Notes under the pieces: generated by a model
Told to the model about the DNA's origin: nothing
What the model saw: only the letters and a program-made list of their open reading frames with translations
Database searches by the model: none
Position numbers and translations under genes: made by a program
Shown: piece after piece, positions 16,910 to 24,621 of the stretch
Layout: each line of letters starts with the position of its first letter
How positions within the stretch are numbered: the first letter of the stretch is position 1
DNA from: Archangium violaceum Cb vi76
GTDB taxonomy: Bacteria; Myxococcota; Myxococcia; Myxococcales; Myxococcaceae
Reading direction: 5' to 3'
Assembly: GCF_000733295.1 (NCBI RefSeq)
Contig: NZ_JPMI01000129.1
Coordinates: 31 to 64,030, forward strand
Length of the DNA: 64,000 nt

Positions 16910-17522
16910 ACTCTCGCGACATCACCCGCTCGAGGTCATCCACCTCGTAGGCCGTCAGCGGCGTGCGCGAGGAGATGACCACCCAGCGCGTCCCCGGCGC
17001 CGCCCTCATGGCGAGGGTATTGCCCGACAGCCTGCGCACCTCGGCCGGAGAGGGCAGGGGCTCGGCGGGCGCGGCCGGTGCGGGTGGCAGGGCCAGACGG
17101 CCCGGGACGTTCGCCTGCCGCGTGTGCAGCTCCACCATGTCCCGCTTGTGCTCGGGGATGCGCGAGGGCGGCGGTACCGGGGGCGGCACGTGCACCGCCT
17201 GGCGTGGCGCGTTCGCGGTGCACAGCCGCTCCAGCGCCCGGGCCACCTCGTTGTCCCTCGGGTTCAGCTCCAGCGCCACCTTCAACGCCGCCCGTGCCCT
17301 CGCCTCGCACCCCAACTGCAACAACAGTTCCGCCGCCGTCCGGTACGAGCTGATCGCCTTCTGCGTGTCTCCCGCCCGCCTCCACGCCTCGGCGTGGCGC
17401 ACGTACAGGTGCGGATCCCTCGGGTCCAGCTCCAGCAACTTCCCGTAGGTGCGCGCGCAATCGGCGAACTTCCGCCGCGAGTACAGCTCCAGCGCCTGCT
17501 CCTTCAGCTCCCGCACACCCAT
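16875..17522 (-). CDS. TPR-repeat protein
   Basis: The 215-residue protein has about three TPR units in residues 5-110 (RELKEQALELYSRRKFADC; DPRDPHLYVRHAEAWRRAG; then ALKVALELNPRDNEVARAL), a Pro-rich linker, and a C-terminal region ending in EFTLEVTVTAEE. The N-terminal ATG at 17522 follows a weak GGGGGTGGGTG site. It shares a 204-bp divergent region with the sigma-factor gene. TPRs point to a scaffolding role; no partner can be named. Confidence 0.8.
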   Translation of the reverse strand: MGVRELKEQALELYSRRKFADCARTYGKLLELDPRDPHLYVRHAEAWRRAGDTQKAISSYRTAAELLLQLGCEARARAALKVALELNPRDNEVARALERLCTANAPRQAVHVPPPVPPPSRIPEHKRDMVELHTRQANVPGRLALPPAPAAPAEPLPSPAEVRRLSGNTLAMRAAPGTRWVVISSRTPLTAYEVDDLERVMSREFTLEVTVTAEE

Positions 17523-17726
17523 CACCCACCCCCACCACCGCCCCGAGTCCCAAGCCCGACACCGATCTGCTTCCCGGGTACAAGCATGGGCCGTGCCGGG
17601 AGGGCACGGTGCTCCACACGGAGGGAATTCCAACGCCTCCGGGTTCGATCCGACTTCCCAGTCCCTGTAAGAAAGGAGGAGAGCCCCGTTCCACCCTGTA
17701 AATCCCGGCCGGTTCCTTCAGCGCTC

Positions 17727-18641
17727 ATGTCCCACGCCTCGCCGCTCGCCCGCCTGCTCGTTCCCCACCTGCGCCCCGAGGCCCGGGGGTACGCGGAAGT
17801 GCCCGCGCTGGAGACGGTGCTCGCGGAGCTGCTCGCCTCCGCTCGCGCGGCGTGGCCCCGGGTGCGGCTCGAGGACACCGTCTTCCTCCGCTCCCTCGCC
17901 GAGCGTCTCGCCCCCTCCTCCGAGCCCGAGCGCACCCTGCGGGCCTTCCCCGCGGCGGACCTCTTCCTCGCCTGTGCCTGTGTGCACGGGGACGCCGCCG
18001 CCCATGCGGCCCTGGACGCGCATTTCCTCCCCAAGGTGGCCGCCGCCGTCGCCCGCGTGCACCCGGGCGCGGATGCCGTCTCCGAGGTGTGCCAGGTGCT
18101 GCGTGAGAAGCTCCTCACCTCCGAGGCGGGCCAGCCGCCGCGCCTCGCCAGCTACCTGGGGCAGGGGCCGCTCGCCGCGTGGCTGCGCGCCGCCGCCGTC
18201 CGTACCGCCCTCAACCTGCGCCGCACCGCCCAACGTCAGGCCCGCGCCGAGGAGGAGGCCCTCGCCGATGCCACGCTGCCCGGTGGCACCCACCCCGAGC
18301 TGGAGCATTTGCGCGAGCGACACCGGGCCGACTTCCAGGCCGCGCTCGCCGAGGCCCTCACGGCCCTGCCCTCGCGTGAGCGCACCGTGCTGCGCCTCCA
18401 CCTCGTCGAGGGGCTGAGCCTGGAGCGCATCGGCACCGTGTACCGCACGCACAAGTCCACCGTGTCCCGGTGGCTCGCCCGGGCCCGCGAGGAGGTGCTC
18501 GAGGGCACCCGCTCCCGGCTCGCCGAGCGTCTGCGCCTGTCCTCCGGCGAGCTGCACAGCCTCCTGCGCGACGTGCCCGCGCAGCTCGATCAGAGCCTCT
18601 CCTCGCTGCTGGCCAGCACCGGGGGCAACGAGGGCCCGTGA
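17727..18641 (+). CDS. Sigma-70 family factor, Myxococcales type
   Basis: The 304-residue protein has a C-terminal region-4 helix-turn-helix (LPSRERTVLRLHLVEGLSLERIGTVYRTHKSTVSRWLARAREE). The middle contains a region-2-like helix set around ASYLGQGPLAAWLRAAAVRTALN. It resembles the Myxococcales-restricted sigma-70 paralogs that lie beside Ser/Thr kinases. It is longer than a typical ECF factor because of an N-terminal extension. Two genes downstream is a kinase with a zinc-finger anti-sigma-like N-terminus, the natural candidate regulator of this factor. The ATG at 17727 lacks an obvious strong ribosome-binding site. Confidence 0.85.
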   Translation: MSHASPLARLLVPHLRPEARGYAEVPALETVLAELLASARAAWPRVRLEDTVFLRSLAERLAPSSEPERTLRAFPAADLFLACACVHGDAAAHAALDAHFLPKVAAAVARVHPGADAVSEVCQVLREKLLTSEAGQPPRLASYLGQGPLAAWLRAAAVRTALNLRRTAQRQARAEEEALADATLPGGTHPELEHLRERHRADFQAALAEALTALPSRERTVLRLHLVEGLSLERIGTVYRTHKSTVSRWLARAREEVLEGTRSRLAERLRLSSGELHSLLRDVPAQLDQSLSSLLASTGGNEGP

Positions 18642-18720
18642 GTTTTTTCGCGCCGCCGTGCAACGCCGCGCGGCCACCGGTGTCATCCGGGCAGAACGCG
18701 GGAAAATCCCGGAGGACACC

Positions 18721-19065
18721 ATGAAGAACGTGAAGAAGATGATGGGCGTGCTGGCGGTGACGGCGGTGGCGGTGCTCGGCACGGCGGCGGGCGCGGAGCA
18801 GGTGACTCCCGAGACGGTCCAGGGCACCCCCACCTCGGAGACGATCCACATCAAGAAGGGCGAGGCGTACACCCTGGAGGTGAAGGACCTCGTGCGCCTC
18901 GCCGTGGGCGACCCGGAGACCGCTGGCATCTCCGAGTCCGACAAGACGAAGAAGAAGGACACGACGGGCGTGCTCATCACCGGGCTCGAGGCGGGGGAGA
19001 CCACCCTGCTGACGTGGACGAAGAACGGGACGCGCAAGGCGTACAAGCTCGTCATCCAGGGCTGA
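18721..19065 (+). CDS. Small exported protein with pilus/secretin N-terminal-like domain
   Basis: The 114-residue protein has a signal peptide (KKMMGVLAVTAVAVLGTAAGA) and a single beta-rich domain resembling the N-terminal domain of CpaC/RcpA-type secretins: KKGEAYTLEVKDLVRLAVGD, then LITGLEAGETTLLTWTKNGT. The start follows GGAGGACACC. The same pattern (GLVRVAVG, LETGTTTMLAWTRDGT) forms the last 65 residues of the kinase encoded next, at 19119. Export to the periplasm plus that homology suggests the two domains bind the same ligand, or each other. A second secretin component is not present nearby. Confidence 0.8.
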   Translation: MKNVKKMMGVLAVTAVAVLGTAAGAEQVTPETVQGTPTSETIHIKKGEAYTLEVKDLVRLAVGDPETAGISESDKTKKKDTTGVLITGLEAGETTLLTWTKNGTRKAYKLVIQG

Positions 19066-19118
19066 TCCACGGCCGGTGGCTTCCCGTGGCGGCGCGCGCC
19101 TGCGAGAATCCAGACGCG

Positions 19119-20525
19119 ATGTCCCTGGAATCGAGTTTCCGCGCGCCGGATGGGTGCCCGGACGAGAACGTGCTCGCGGGTTTCGCCTCGGGCGCGCTGT
19201 CCCACGAGGACACGCCGCGCCTGGAGCAACACCTGGACGGGTGCGCCGCGTGCCGCGCCCTGGTGGCGGCGGTGGCGGCCGAGGCCTCTCGGCCCGGTGA
19301 CAGCCATGCTCCCACGTGTCTGGACACGGGCGTGCCCACGCTGCCCATGCACCCCGGAGCGCCCGCGCTGGAGCCGGGAGCGCAGGTGGGCCGCTACGCC
19401 ATCGAAGGGCTGCTCGGCGAGGGCGGCATGGGCGTGGTGTACGCGGCGAGGGACCCCGCGCTGGGGCGCACGGTGGCGCTGAAGCTGCTGCGCCCGGGAG
19501 GAGGCGGGGACGAGGGGCGGGCGCGGCTGGTGCGCGAGGCCCAGGCGATGGCGCGGCTGTCGCACCCCAACGTGCTGCCCCTGTTCGAGCTGGGCACGGA
19601 GGGCGGGAGCGTCTTCCTGGCGATGGAGCGGGTGGAGGGCCCCACGCTGGCGGGCTGGCTGCGTGAGCGCGAGCGGCCGTGGCGCGAGGTGCTCGGCCTC
19701 TTCCTCCAGGCGGGCGAGGGGCTGGCGGCGGCGCACCGCGCGGGACTGGTGCACCGGGACTTCAAGCCGGCCAACGTGCTGGTGGGCGCGGACGGTCGGC
19801 CGCGTGTCACGGACTTCGGGCTGGTGCGCCACGAGGCCTCGGAGGAGGCCCTCCCGGGAGACGCCGGAGCCGGAGACACCGGGGAGGCGCTCACCCGCGC
19901 GGGAGCGGCGCCGGGGACGCCCGCGTACATGTCCCCCGAGCAGCTCGCTGGCCGCGAGGTGGACGCACGCGGAGACCAGTTCAGCTTCTGCGTGGCGCTC
20001 CATGAGGCGCTGTATGGGGTTCGCCCCTTCGACGCGCGGGCCCGGGGCGAGGCGCGCTGGCGCCGGGTGCCGGTACCGCGAGGCCCTCGCCTGCCGAGGT
20101 CCGTGCGGGCCGCGCTGGAGCGGGGCCTGTCCCTGTCCCCGGAGGCGCGCTTTCCCTCCATGGACGCACTGCTGGTGGCGCTGGCTCCACCCTCGGGGCC
20201 CCGCTGGCTTCCGGTGGTGACGGTGGTGGCCGGGCTGGGGCTGGTGCTCGCGGGAGCGGACATCGTGGTGTGGCGGACGCGGGCACCCGTGGCGGAATCG
20301 AAGCCGGAGGCCGTGCCCGTGGCGCTGATGCCGGGCACGCCCGTGGTGCTCGAGATTCCCGGGTTGGTGCGCGTGGCGGTGGGCGCCACGAACGTGGTGG
20401 AGGTGAAGGTGCTGGACGGCGACAAGGTCCAGCTCGTGCCCCTCGAGACGGGCACCACCACGATGCTGGCGTGGACGCGGGACGGTACCCGCCGGGTGTA
20501 CCACGTGTCGGTGGGTCCCTACTGA
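19119..20525 (+). CDS. Receptor Ser/Thr kinase with anti-sigma-like zinc finger
   Basis: The 468-residue protein combines four parts. The N-terminus has an anti-sigma-type zinc finger (H38-x3-C42-x2-C45 in EQHLDGCAAC, with C13 nearby). Residues 92-355 are a complete Hanks-type kinase (GEGGMGVV loop 100-107, VALK Lys122, HRDFKPAN with Asp214, DFG 232-234, GTPAYMSPEQ). A single membrane helix spans about 363-385, and the extracytoplasmic tail (about 400-468) is homologous to the small exported protein encoded at 18721. With the sigma factor at 17727 this looks like a transmembrane switch: outside sensing by the shared domain, inside control of sigma by the zinc finger and/or phosphorylation. 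The wiring is inferred; each domain is visible. Confidence 0.9.
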   Translation: MSLESSFRAPDGCPDENVLAGFASGALSHEDTPRLEQHLDGCAACRALVAAVAAEASRPGDSHAPTCLDTGVPTLPMHPGAPALEPGAQVGRYAIEGLLGEGGMGVVYAARDPALGRTVALKLLRPGGGGDEGRARLVREAQAMARLSHPNVLPLFELGTEGGSVFLAMERVEGPTLAGWLRERERPWREVLGLFLQAGEGLAAAHRAGLVHRDFKPANVLVGADGRPRVTDFGLVRHEASEEALPGDAGAGDTGEALTRAGAAPGTPAYMSPEQLAGREVDARGDQFSFCVALHEALYGVRPFDARARGEARWRRVPVPRGPRLPRSVRAALERGLSLSPEARFPSMDALLVALAPPSGPRWLPVVTVVAGLGLVLAGADIVVWRTRAPVAESKPEAVPVALMPGTPVVLEIPGLVRVAVGATNVVEVKVLDGDKVQLVPLETGTTTMLAWTRDGTRRVYHVSVGPY

Positions 20526-20597
20526 GCGGAGCCCCCCTTACGGGCGCGTGGGCGCGGGGACTATCGTGGGAGTCCACTCGTCGCGGAGGGCTGCTCG

Positions 20598-21203
20598 TTG
20601 CGCTCCATCCATTCCCTGGCGTCCTGGCGGTGGTGTCTCCTCACAGTCCTCGCGGTGGGCTGCGCGCACTCGAGCACGGGCCCGGCGGCCGTGACTCCGG
20701 AGCCGGCTCCTCGTGCCGAGGCGGCTCCCGTGGACACCAATACCGCGGAGGCCCGCGCGCTCGCGGACCAGATGTTCGGCCCCGAGGCGCGGGCCACGAA
20801 GCGCAAGCAGCAGAAGGTGCGCCGGCTGATGGCGCTCACGGGGGCGGAGGACACGGGCCGGCAGATGATGGACATGATGACGAGCCACTTCGAGAAGTCC
20901 TCGAGCATCCCGCCGGGCTTCATGGAGAAGTTCCGCGAGGTGGCGCAGCAGGAGTCCATCGTGGACATGCTGGTGCCGGTGTACATGAAGCACTTCTCCG
21001 AGGAGGACCTGGACGCGGCCATCACGTTCCACGAGTCCCCGGCGGGCAGGCGCTTCCTCGCGGCGCAGCCACGGGTGCTGGAGGAGGCGAAGGAGGTGGG
21101 CGAGCAGTGGGGCGTGCGGCTCGCGGAGAAGGCGCTGCGGGCGCTCGTGGAGGAGGAGGAGCGCGAGGCCCGGCCCGTGCGTCACGAGGGCCAGGAGCTG
21201 TAG
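20598..21203 (+). CDS. DUF2059-like lipoprotein
   Basis: The 201-residue product starts at TTG 20598, supported by GGAGGG seven bases upstream. It has a lipoprotein leader (LTVLAVGC, Cys22) and a helical C-terminal domain with DLDAAITFHESPAGRRF, characteristic of DUF2059. The family is widespread in envelopes and has no assigned function. It follows the receptor kinase after 72 bp on the same strand and may be cotranscribed with that module. Its C-terminus is highly charged (Glu/Arg). Confidence 0.85.
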   Translation: MRSIHSLASWRWCLLTVLAVGCAHSSTGPAAVTPEPAPRAEAAPVDTNTAEARALADQMFGPEARATKRKQQKVRRLMALTGAEDTGRQMMDMMTSHFEKSSSIPPGFMEKFREVAQQESIVDMLVPVYMKHFSEEDLDAAITFHESPAGRRFLAAQPRVLEEAKEVGEQWGVRLAEKALRALVEEEEREARPVRHEGQEL

Positions 21204-21237
21204 GATGTCGGGCCCGACACCTGCTTCACTGATGGTT

Positions 21238-22074
21238 CTACCCGTAGACCTCGTCAGGTGTTGCGGCCTCGCTCCACTGTGAACGCAGGTCAAGTTGCCG
21301 CTCGCGTGGCAACGCGATGGGATGGACCTTCATGCTGCCCGCCTGCTCTCGTATCAAATTGGAGAGCAGGTGCAATTCATGGCGGTCGAGCCGAACCCGG
21401 CCGTAGTGCGACCTCTGGACGGCCTCAAGCTCCTCGAACGGAATCCGGCCCGCATGGTGGAGGATGAACCGCACCAACCGGGGGCCCAGTGAAAAATGAA
21501 GCCGCTTGGCCGTGAGGAGAGCCCTGATGACGCAGAGGGCGGGGAAGGGATTGTCTTCCAGGTTGATCTCCACCTGCCGTTCTTGAATGCCACGGAAGAA
21601 TCCCTGCGAGTACACCGTGCGGGGCCGGCCTGGTTGTGCCTGGAATTCAGCGGTGATGGCTTCGACGTTCAGGAACGTCGTCCGAGGGAGGGCCGCGAAG
21701 TCACATCCATGGACCAGCCGTTCGCGGAAGGCCCAGGTCGAGTCCAGTGTCCAGATATCGACTGGCAGTTTCTGGATGAGCAGGTGGAGACCACCGAATC
21801 GGTTGACCCGTACCACTTTCTGGCCGAAGGCGGACTGCAGCGCCTCTGTCGTCGTACCCGCGACCACGAGATCCAGATCTCGTGGGACGGTGGTGGGGGA
21901 GAGCGCGAGCAGATCCCTCAGAGTTCCGCCGAAGACGAAGACCGTCCAGTTTTGCTCTTGGGATGTTTCCAGCAAGGCACGAAGGGCAGGGCGCCACGGG
22001 GATGCCCGATGGATGAATGAACTCAGTCTCCGGCGGAGGAGGGCCTCAAGCTGTCGGTTTTCCGCGCTATCCAT
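21238..22074 (-). CDS. Pol-beta-fold nucleotidyltransferase (CCA-adding/polyA-polymerase head type)
   Basis: The 278-residue protein has the head domain of class II tRNA nucleotidyltransferases/poly(A) polymerases: FVFGGTLRDLL (Gly49-Gly50, Arg53-Asp54) and RDLDLVV with the catalytic Asp66 and Asp68. It has a reduced C-terminal helical part. It is much shorter than a CCA-adding enzyme (about 400) and lacks an HD domain of its own; an HD-domain dGTPase homolog is encoded immediately upstream and its stop overlaps this start by 8 bp. The genes are therefore cotranscribed. Its substrate (RNA end, nucleotide or protein) is unknown. Confidence 0.85.
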   Translation of the reverse strand: MDSAENRQLEALLRRRLSSFIHRASPWRPALRALLETSQEQNWTVFVFGGTLRDLLALSPTTVPRDLDLVVAGTTTEALQSAFGQKVVRVNRFGGLHLLIQKLPVDIWTLDSTWAFRERLVHGCDFAALPRTTFLNVEAITAEFQAQPGRPRTVYSQGFFRGIQERQVEINLEDNPFPALCVIRALLTAKRLHFSLGPRLVRFILHHAGRIPFEELEAVQRSHYGRVRLDRHELHLLSNLIREQAGSMKVHPIALPRERQLDLRSQWSEAATPDEVYG

Positions 22075-23362
22075 TGGTGAGTTCTGCGTGGAGCTTGCAG
22101 GCGAACGTGTCTGTCATGCCGCACACGTAGTCCGTTACCAACTGGAACTGGTGATACCGGGTAGGGAGCTTCGAGGACTCGAGCGCATTTTCGAAGACGG
22201 CACGGTAGTTGTGCGAGAGAAGGTTGTAGATTTTTCCCTCGAACTTCCTGGCGAACTTTTGAGGCTCGGGTGGAGGATGGCCAAAGCTCGAAGCCCCCTC
22301 CCAGAAGATGTCCATCAGGTCGTGTATGACCCGACGGCCCAGGACTTCCAGCCGGAGGGTCTGGTCCGCACGGTAGATGTGGCGGCGCCCGACCTCCTTG
22401 CATGCATCAATGAGCCCCTTCGCCGCGCTGTCCGAGATGAGCTCTCCAGGATAGCTGCCACTCATGATGGCATCGTAGTTCGCGTCGAAGGACTGAATCA
22501 CGGCTTCTTTGGTCGTGGCGATGACGCCCGTTCTGAACAGCTGAGCACGCGCTTCGTCGAGCGCCTTCCCGCTGAGATCCAGACCGGGTTCTCCCTGGAT
22601 ATAGTCGGATGCGTCTTTCAGGTGTTTCTCGATGAGGGCTCTTGTCTCCGAGGAGTTGGCTTCCGCCTTCAAGGCCTGCTCGAGCGCCTGCCAGCTGATG
22701 ACACCTTTCTTGATGCCGTCCTCGATGTCTACCGTGGCATAGATGGTGTCATCACAGGCCTCGACCAGATAGGCGATGGGATTGCGTGCGGTGCCTGTTC
22801 CTGTCTGCTCGCGAATGATGTCGACGACATCCTGCTCGGAAGCGAAGTAGCCGGGCTTTTCCTTCTCGTGAGGCACCTTGCTCATTTCATGGGATGCAGC
22901 CGTGTACTTCATGGCCGCCGAAAGGGTGCCAACGGTCAGATTGAGCCCGTGTCGGTCCGCGAGCAGTTGGAGCTTGGAGACGATCCGCAACGTTTGGGCA
23001 TTGCCCTCGAACTCCAGGAAGTCACCGCGAAGCTGAGCCGCCTGGGGGTGCTCGTCGAGCCCTTTGAAGAAAGCTGGATCCTGCTCGAGCTTCTTCTTGA
23101 ACCAGCTGCTGATCGCTCGCTCTCCCGCATGTCCGAACGGAGGGTTTCCGATGTCGTGGATCAACCCACAGGTAGCGGCAATGGCTTCGATGCCGAAGGC
23201 CTGGTCCTGAGAGATGTGCTTTCTGTCGAAGAGCCGTTGAACGACAGCTCGGACGACACCTCGGGTGAGTGTGGAGACCTCAAGGGAGTGGGTGAGCCGC
23301 GTGCGCACGGCGTCGTTGGGCTCCAATGGAAAGACCTGGGTCTTGTCCTGGAGCCGCCGCAC
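22067..23362 (-). CDS. dgt: dGTPase-family HD phosphohydrolase (N-terminus interrupted)
   Basis: The continuous frame from GTG 23362 encodes 431 residues of a deoxyguanosinetriphosphate triphosphohydrolase-like protein: VRRLQDKTQVFPLEPNDAV, THSLEVS (His), and GLIHDIGNPPFGHAGE with the HD pair and a further His that coordinate the metal. Reading upstream shows 45 more codons of family-typical sequence, interrupted by a TGA (see 23363-23500). Translation from 23362 would drop the first conserved block, so activity is uncertain. The gene overlaps the nucleotidyltransferase gene by 8 bp. dGTPases lower dNTP pools, and some restrict phage. Confidence 0.85.
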   Translation of the reverse strand: MRRLQDKTQVFPLEPNDAVRTRLTHSLEVSTLTRGVVRAVVQRLFDRKHISQDQAFGIEAIAATCGLIHDIGNPPFGHAGERAISSWFKKKLEQDPAFFKGLDEHPQAAQLRGDFLEFEGNAQTLRIVSKLQLLADRHGLNLTVGTLSAAMKYTAASHEMSKVPHEKEKPGYFASEQDVVDIIREQTGTGTARNPIAYLVEACDDTIYATVDIEDGIKKGVISWQALEQALKAEANSSETRALIEKHLKDASDYIQGEPGLDLSGKALDEARAQLFRTGVIATTKEAVIQSFDANYDAIMSGSYPGELISDSAAKGLIDACKEVGRRHIYRADQTLRLEVLGRRVIHDLMDIFWEGASSFGHPPPEPQKFARKFEGKIYNLLSHNYRAVFENALESSKLPTRYHQFQLVTDYVCGMTDTFACKLHAELTNG

Positions 23363-23500
23363 CGGTGTGGAGAAGACGGCCCGATCGTAGTCGCGGTCGA
23401 ACTCGGTGCGGACATCCTGGGCTGCACGAGTCGACGGCCGACCCCCACGGAGTTCCCGGATGCGCTTCGTACACAGCAGCTTGTTTCAATCGAGAGCCAT
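23363..23500 (-). other. Lost N-terminal coding segment of the dGTPase with in-frame TGA
   Basis: On the minus strand ATG 23500 opens MALD, then TGA (23486-23488), then NKLLCTKRIRELRGG, RPSTRAAQDVRTEF and DRDYDRAVFSTP, joining the 22067-23362 frame without a shift. Family members typically begin (M)xxW-KLLCxKR, so the TGA replaces what is probably a Trp TGG codon by one base change. AAGGAG lies 14 bases before the ATG. This is either a nonsense mutation, a base-call error, or UGA read-through. Confidence 0.75.
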
Positions 23501-23678
23501 GCCCCGACACCTCACTCCTTCGTTCTTGAGGAACAACTCGACGCCACCCTATGGCTTCGGGAGGGAGCGACGCATCATAGATTCTGCTTCTGTCAGAAGC
23601 CTCTTCCTGGCGACGGGTGCTGTCGTGCAGATGGCATGCCGCTGGTGATGTCGTCCATGAGCGGGACCTCTGTGTGCC

Positions 23679-24134
23679 TCACGACACGAGGAACAGGGCG
23701 TTGGCGCTGGCGATGGGCCGGGAACGGTCCTCCTGCCAGGCCTGCACCTGCAGGTTGGCCACGCGCCGGCCGAGCCGTGTAATCGTGGCCTTGGCCAGCG
23801 TGTCCTGCGGCCGGCCCGAGCGCAGGAAGTCCACGGTGATGCTGATGATTTTCGGCACGCGGTCCGTCTGGGTGCGCAGCAACAGCTCGAAGATGGCGGC
23901 GGACTCGAGCAGGCCGCCGAGCGTGCCACCGTGCAGCGCGGGGATGGAGCTGTTGCCGATGAGCATGGGCGCGTAGCGCATGCGGCACAGCACCTCGCCG
24001 GTGGTGTTCTCCACGCCGATGCCGAGGAAGCGCGCGTAGGGGATGGCCTCGGCGAGCAGGGGGTATTCACCCGTGAGGCGCACCTGGCGCAGGATGTTGG
24101 CGATGCGGAGCGAGGGGCTCGGGGGCGTGTCCAT
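23679..24134 (-). CDS. Hotdog-fold thioesterase (PaaI-like)
   Basis: The 151-residue protein has the PaaI/YbgC-like hotdog pattern: ALHGGTLGGLLESAAIFELL as the long central helix with His/Gly before it and ITVDFLRSGRPQDTLAKA as the following strands. It should hydrolyse acyl-CoA or similar thioesters as a homo- or hetero-dimer. It sits 3 bp downstream of a second hotdog gene on the same strand; the pair could form a heterodimer. The 178 bp between it and the dGTPase start hold nothing I recognise. Confidence 0.85.
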   Translation of the reverse strand: MDTPPSPSLRIANILRQVRLTGEYPLLAEAIPYARFLGIGVENTTGEVLCRMRYAPMLIGNSSIPALHGGTLGGLLESAAIFELLLRTQTDRVPKIISITVDFLRSGRPQDTLAKATITRLGRRVANLQVQAWQEDRSRPIASANALFLVS

Positions 24135-24137
24135 GGC

Positions 24138-24590
24138 TCAGTCCTCCACGATGATGAAGGTGCCCTGCGCCGAGGCCACCGGGTTGGCCGGGTCCCCGTG
24201 GTGCGCGAGCGCTCGCACGAAGGCCACCGCGCGCGTGAGCTTGTAGCACTCGGCGCGAGCCAGCAGATCCTTCCCGGGCGCGGCCGGGTGCAGGTAGTCG
24301 ATTCTCAGGTCCAACGTGGCGATGCGCGCCATGCGGGCCATCTTCATGAAGACGGAGATGCCACACGCGGCGTCGATGAGCGTCGTCACCGCGCCGCCGT
24401 GCAGCACGCCCGTCTCGGGGTTGCCCACCAGCTTCTCCGCGTAGGGCAGCCGCATGGTGGCCTCCGCCACGCCGAGGTCCTCCACCCTCAGGCCCAGCTC
24501 GTGGTTGTGCGGGACGGAGTCTTGGAGGAAGCGGTTGATGCTCTCCATCATCTGCCGCCGGTCATCGGGCAACGTGTCATCGCTCGCCAT
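24138..24590 (-). CDS. Hotdog-fold thioesterase (PaaI-like), second copy
   Basis: The 150-residue protein has the same fold: GVLHGGAVTTLIDAACGISV (HGG-x8-D, the usual PaaI catalytic arrangement with Asp73) and ATLDLRIDYLHPAAPGKDLL. It retains the catalytic Asp more clearly than its neighbour, which has Glu at the comparable place. The two genes are 3 bp apart and probably cotranscribed. The ATG at 24590 gives the normal family length; a longer in-frame extension is not credible. Confidence 0.85.
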   Translation of the reverse strand: MASDDTLPDDRRQMMESINRFLQDSVPHNHELGLRVEDLGVAEATMRLPYAEKLVGNPETGVLHGGAVTTLIDAACGISVFMKMARMARIATLDLRIDYLHPAAPGKDLLARAECYKLTRAVAFVRALAHHGDPANPVASAQGTFIIVED

Positions 24591-24621
24591 GTGGAAGGTG
24601 GATAGCAGCTTCGGCGCTGGC

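Noticed and set aside
17718-20504. 928-codon minus-strand open frame
   Set aside because: It is antisense to the sigma factor, the small exported protein and the kinase, all of which have clear motifs. High GC keeps stops rare on the opposite strand.
23486-23488. TGA as a selenocysteine codon
   Set aside because: The position corresponds to Trp, not Cys, in the family as I know it; I see no SECIS-like hairpin evident after the codon. A nonsense change or error is simpler.
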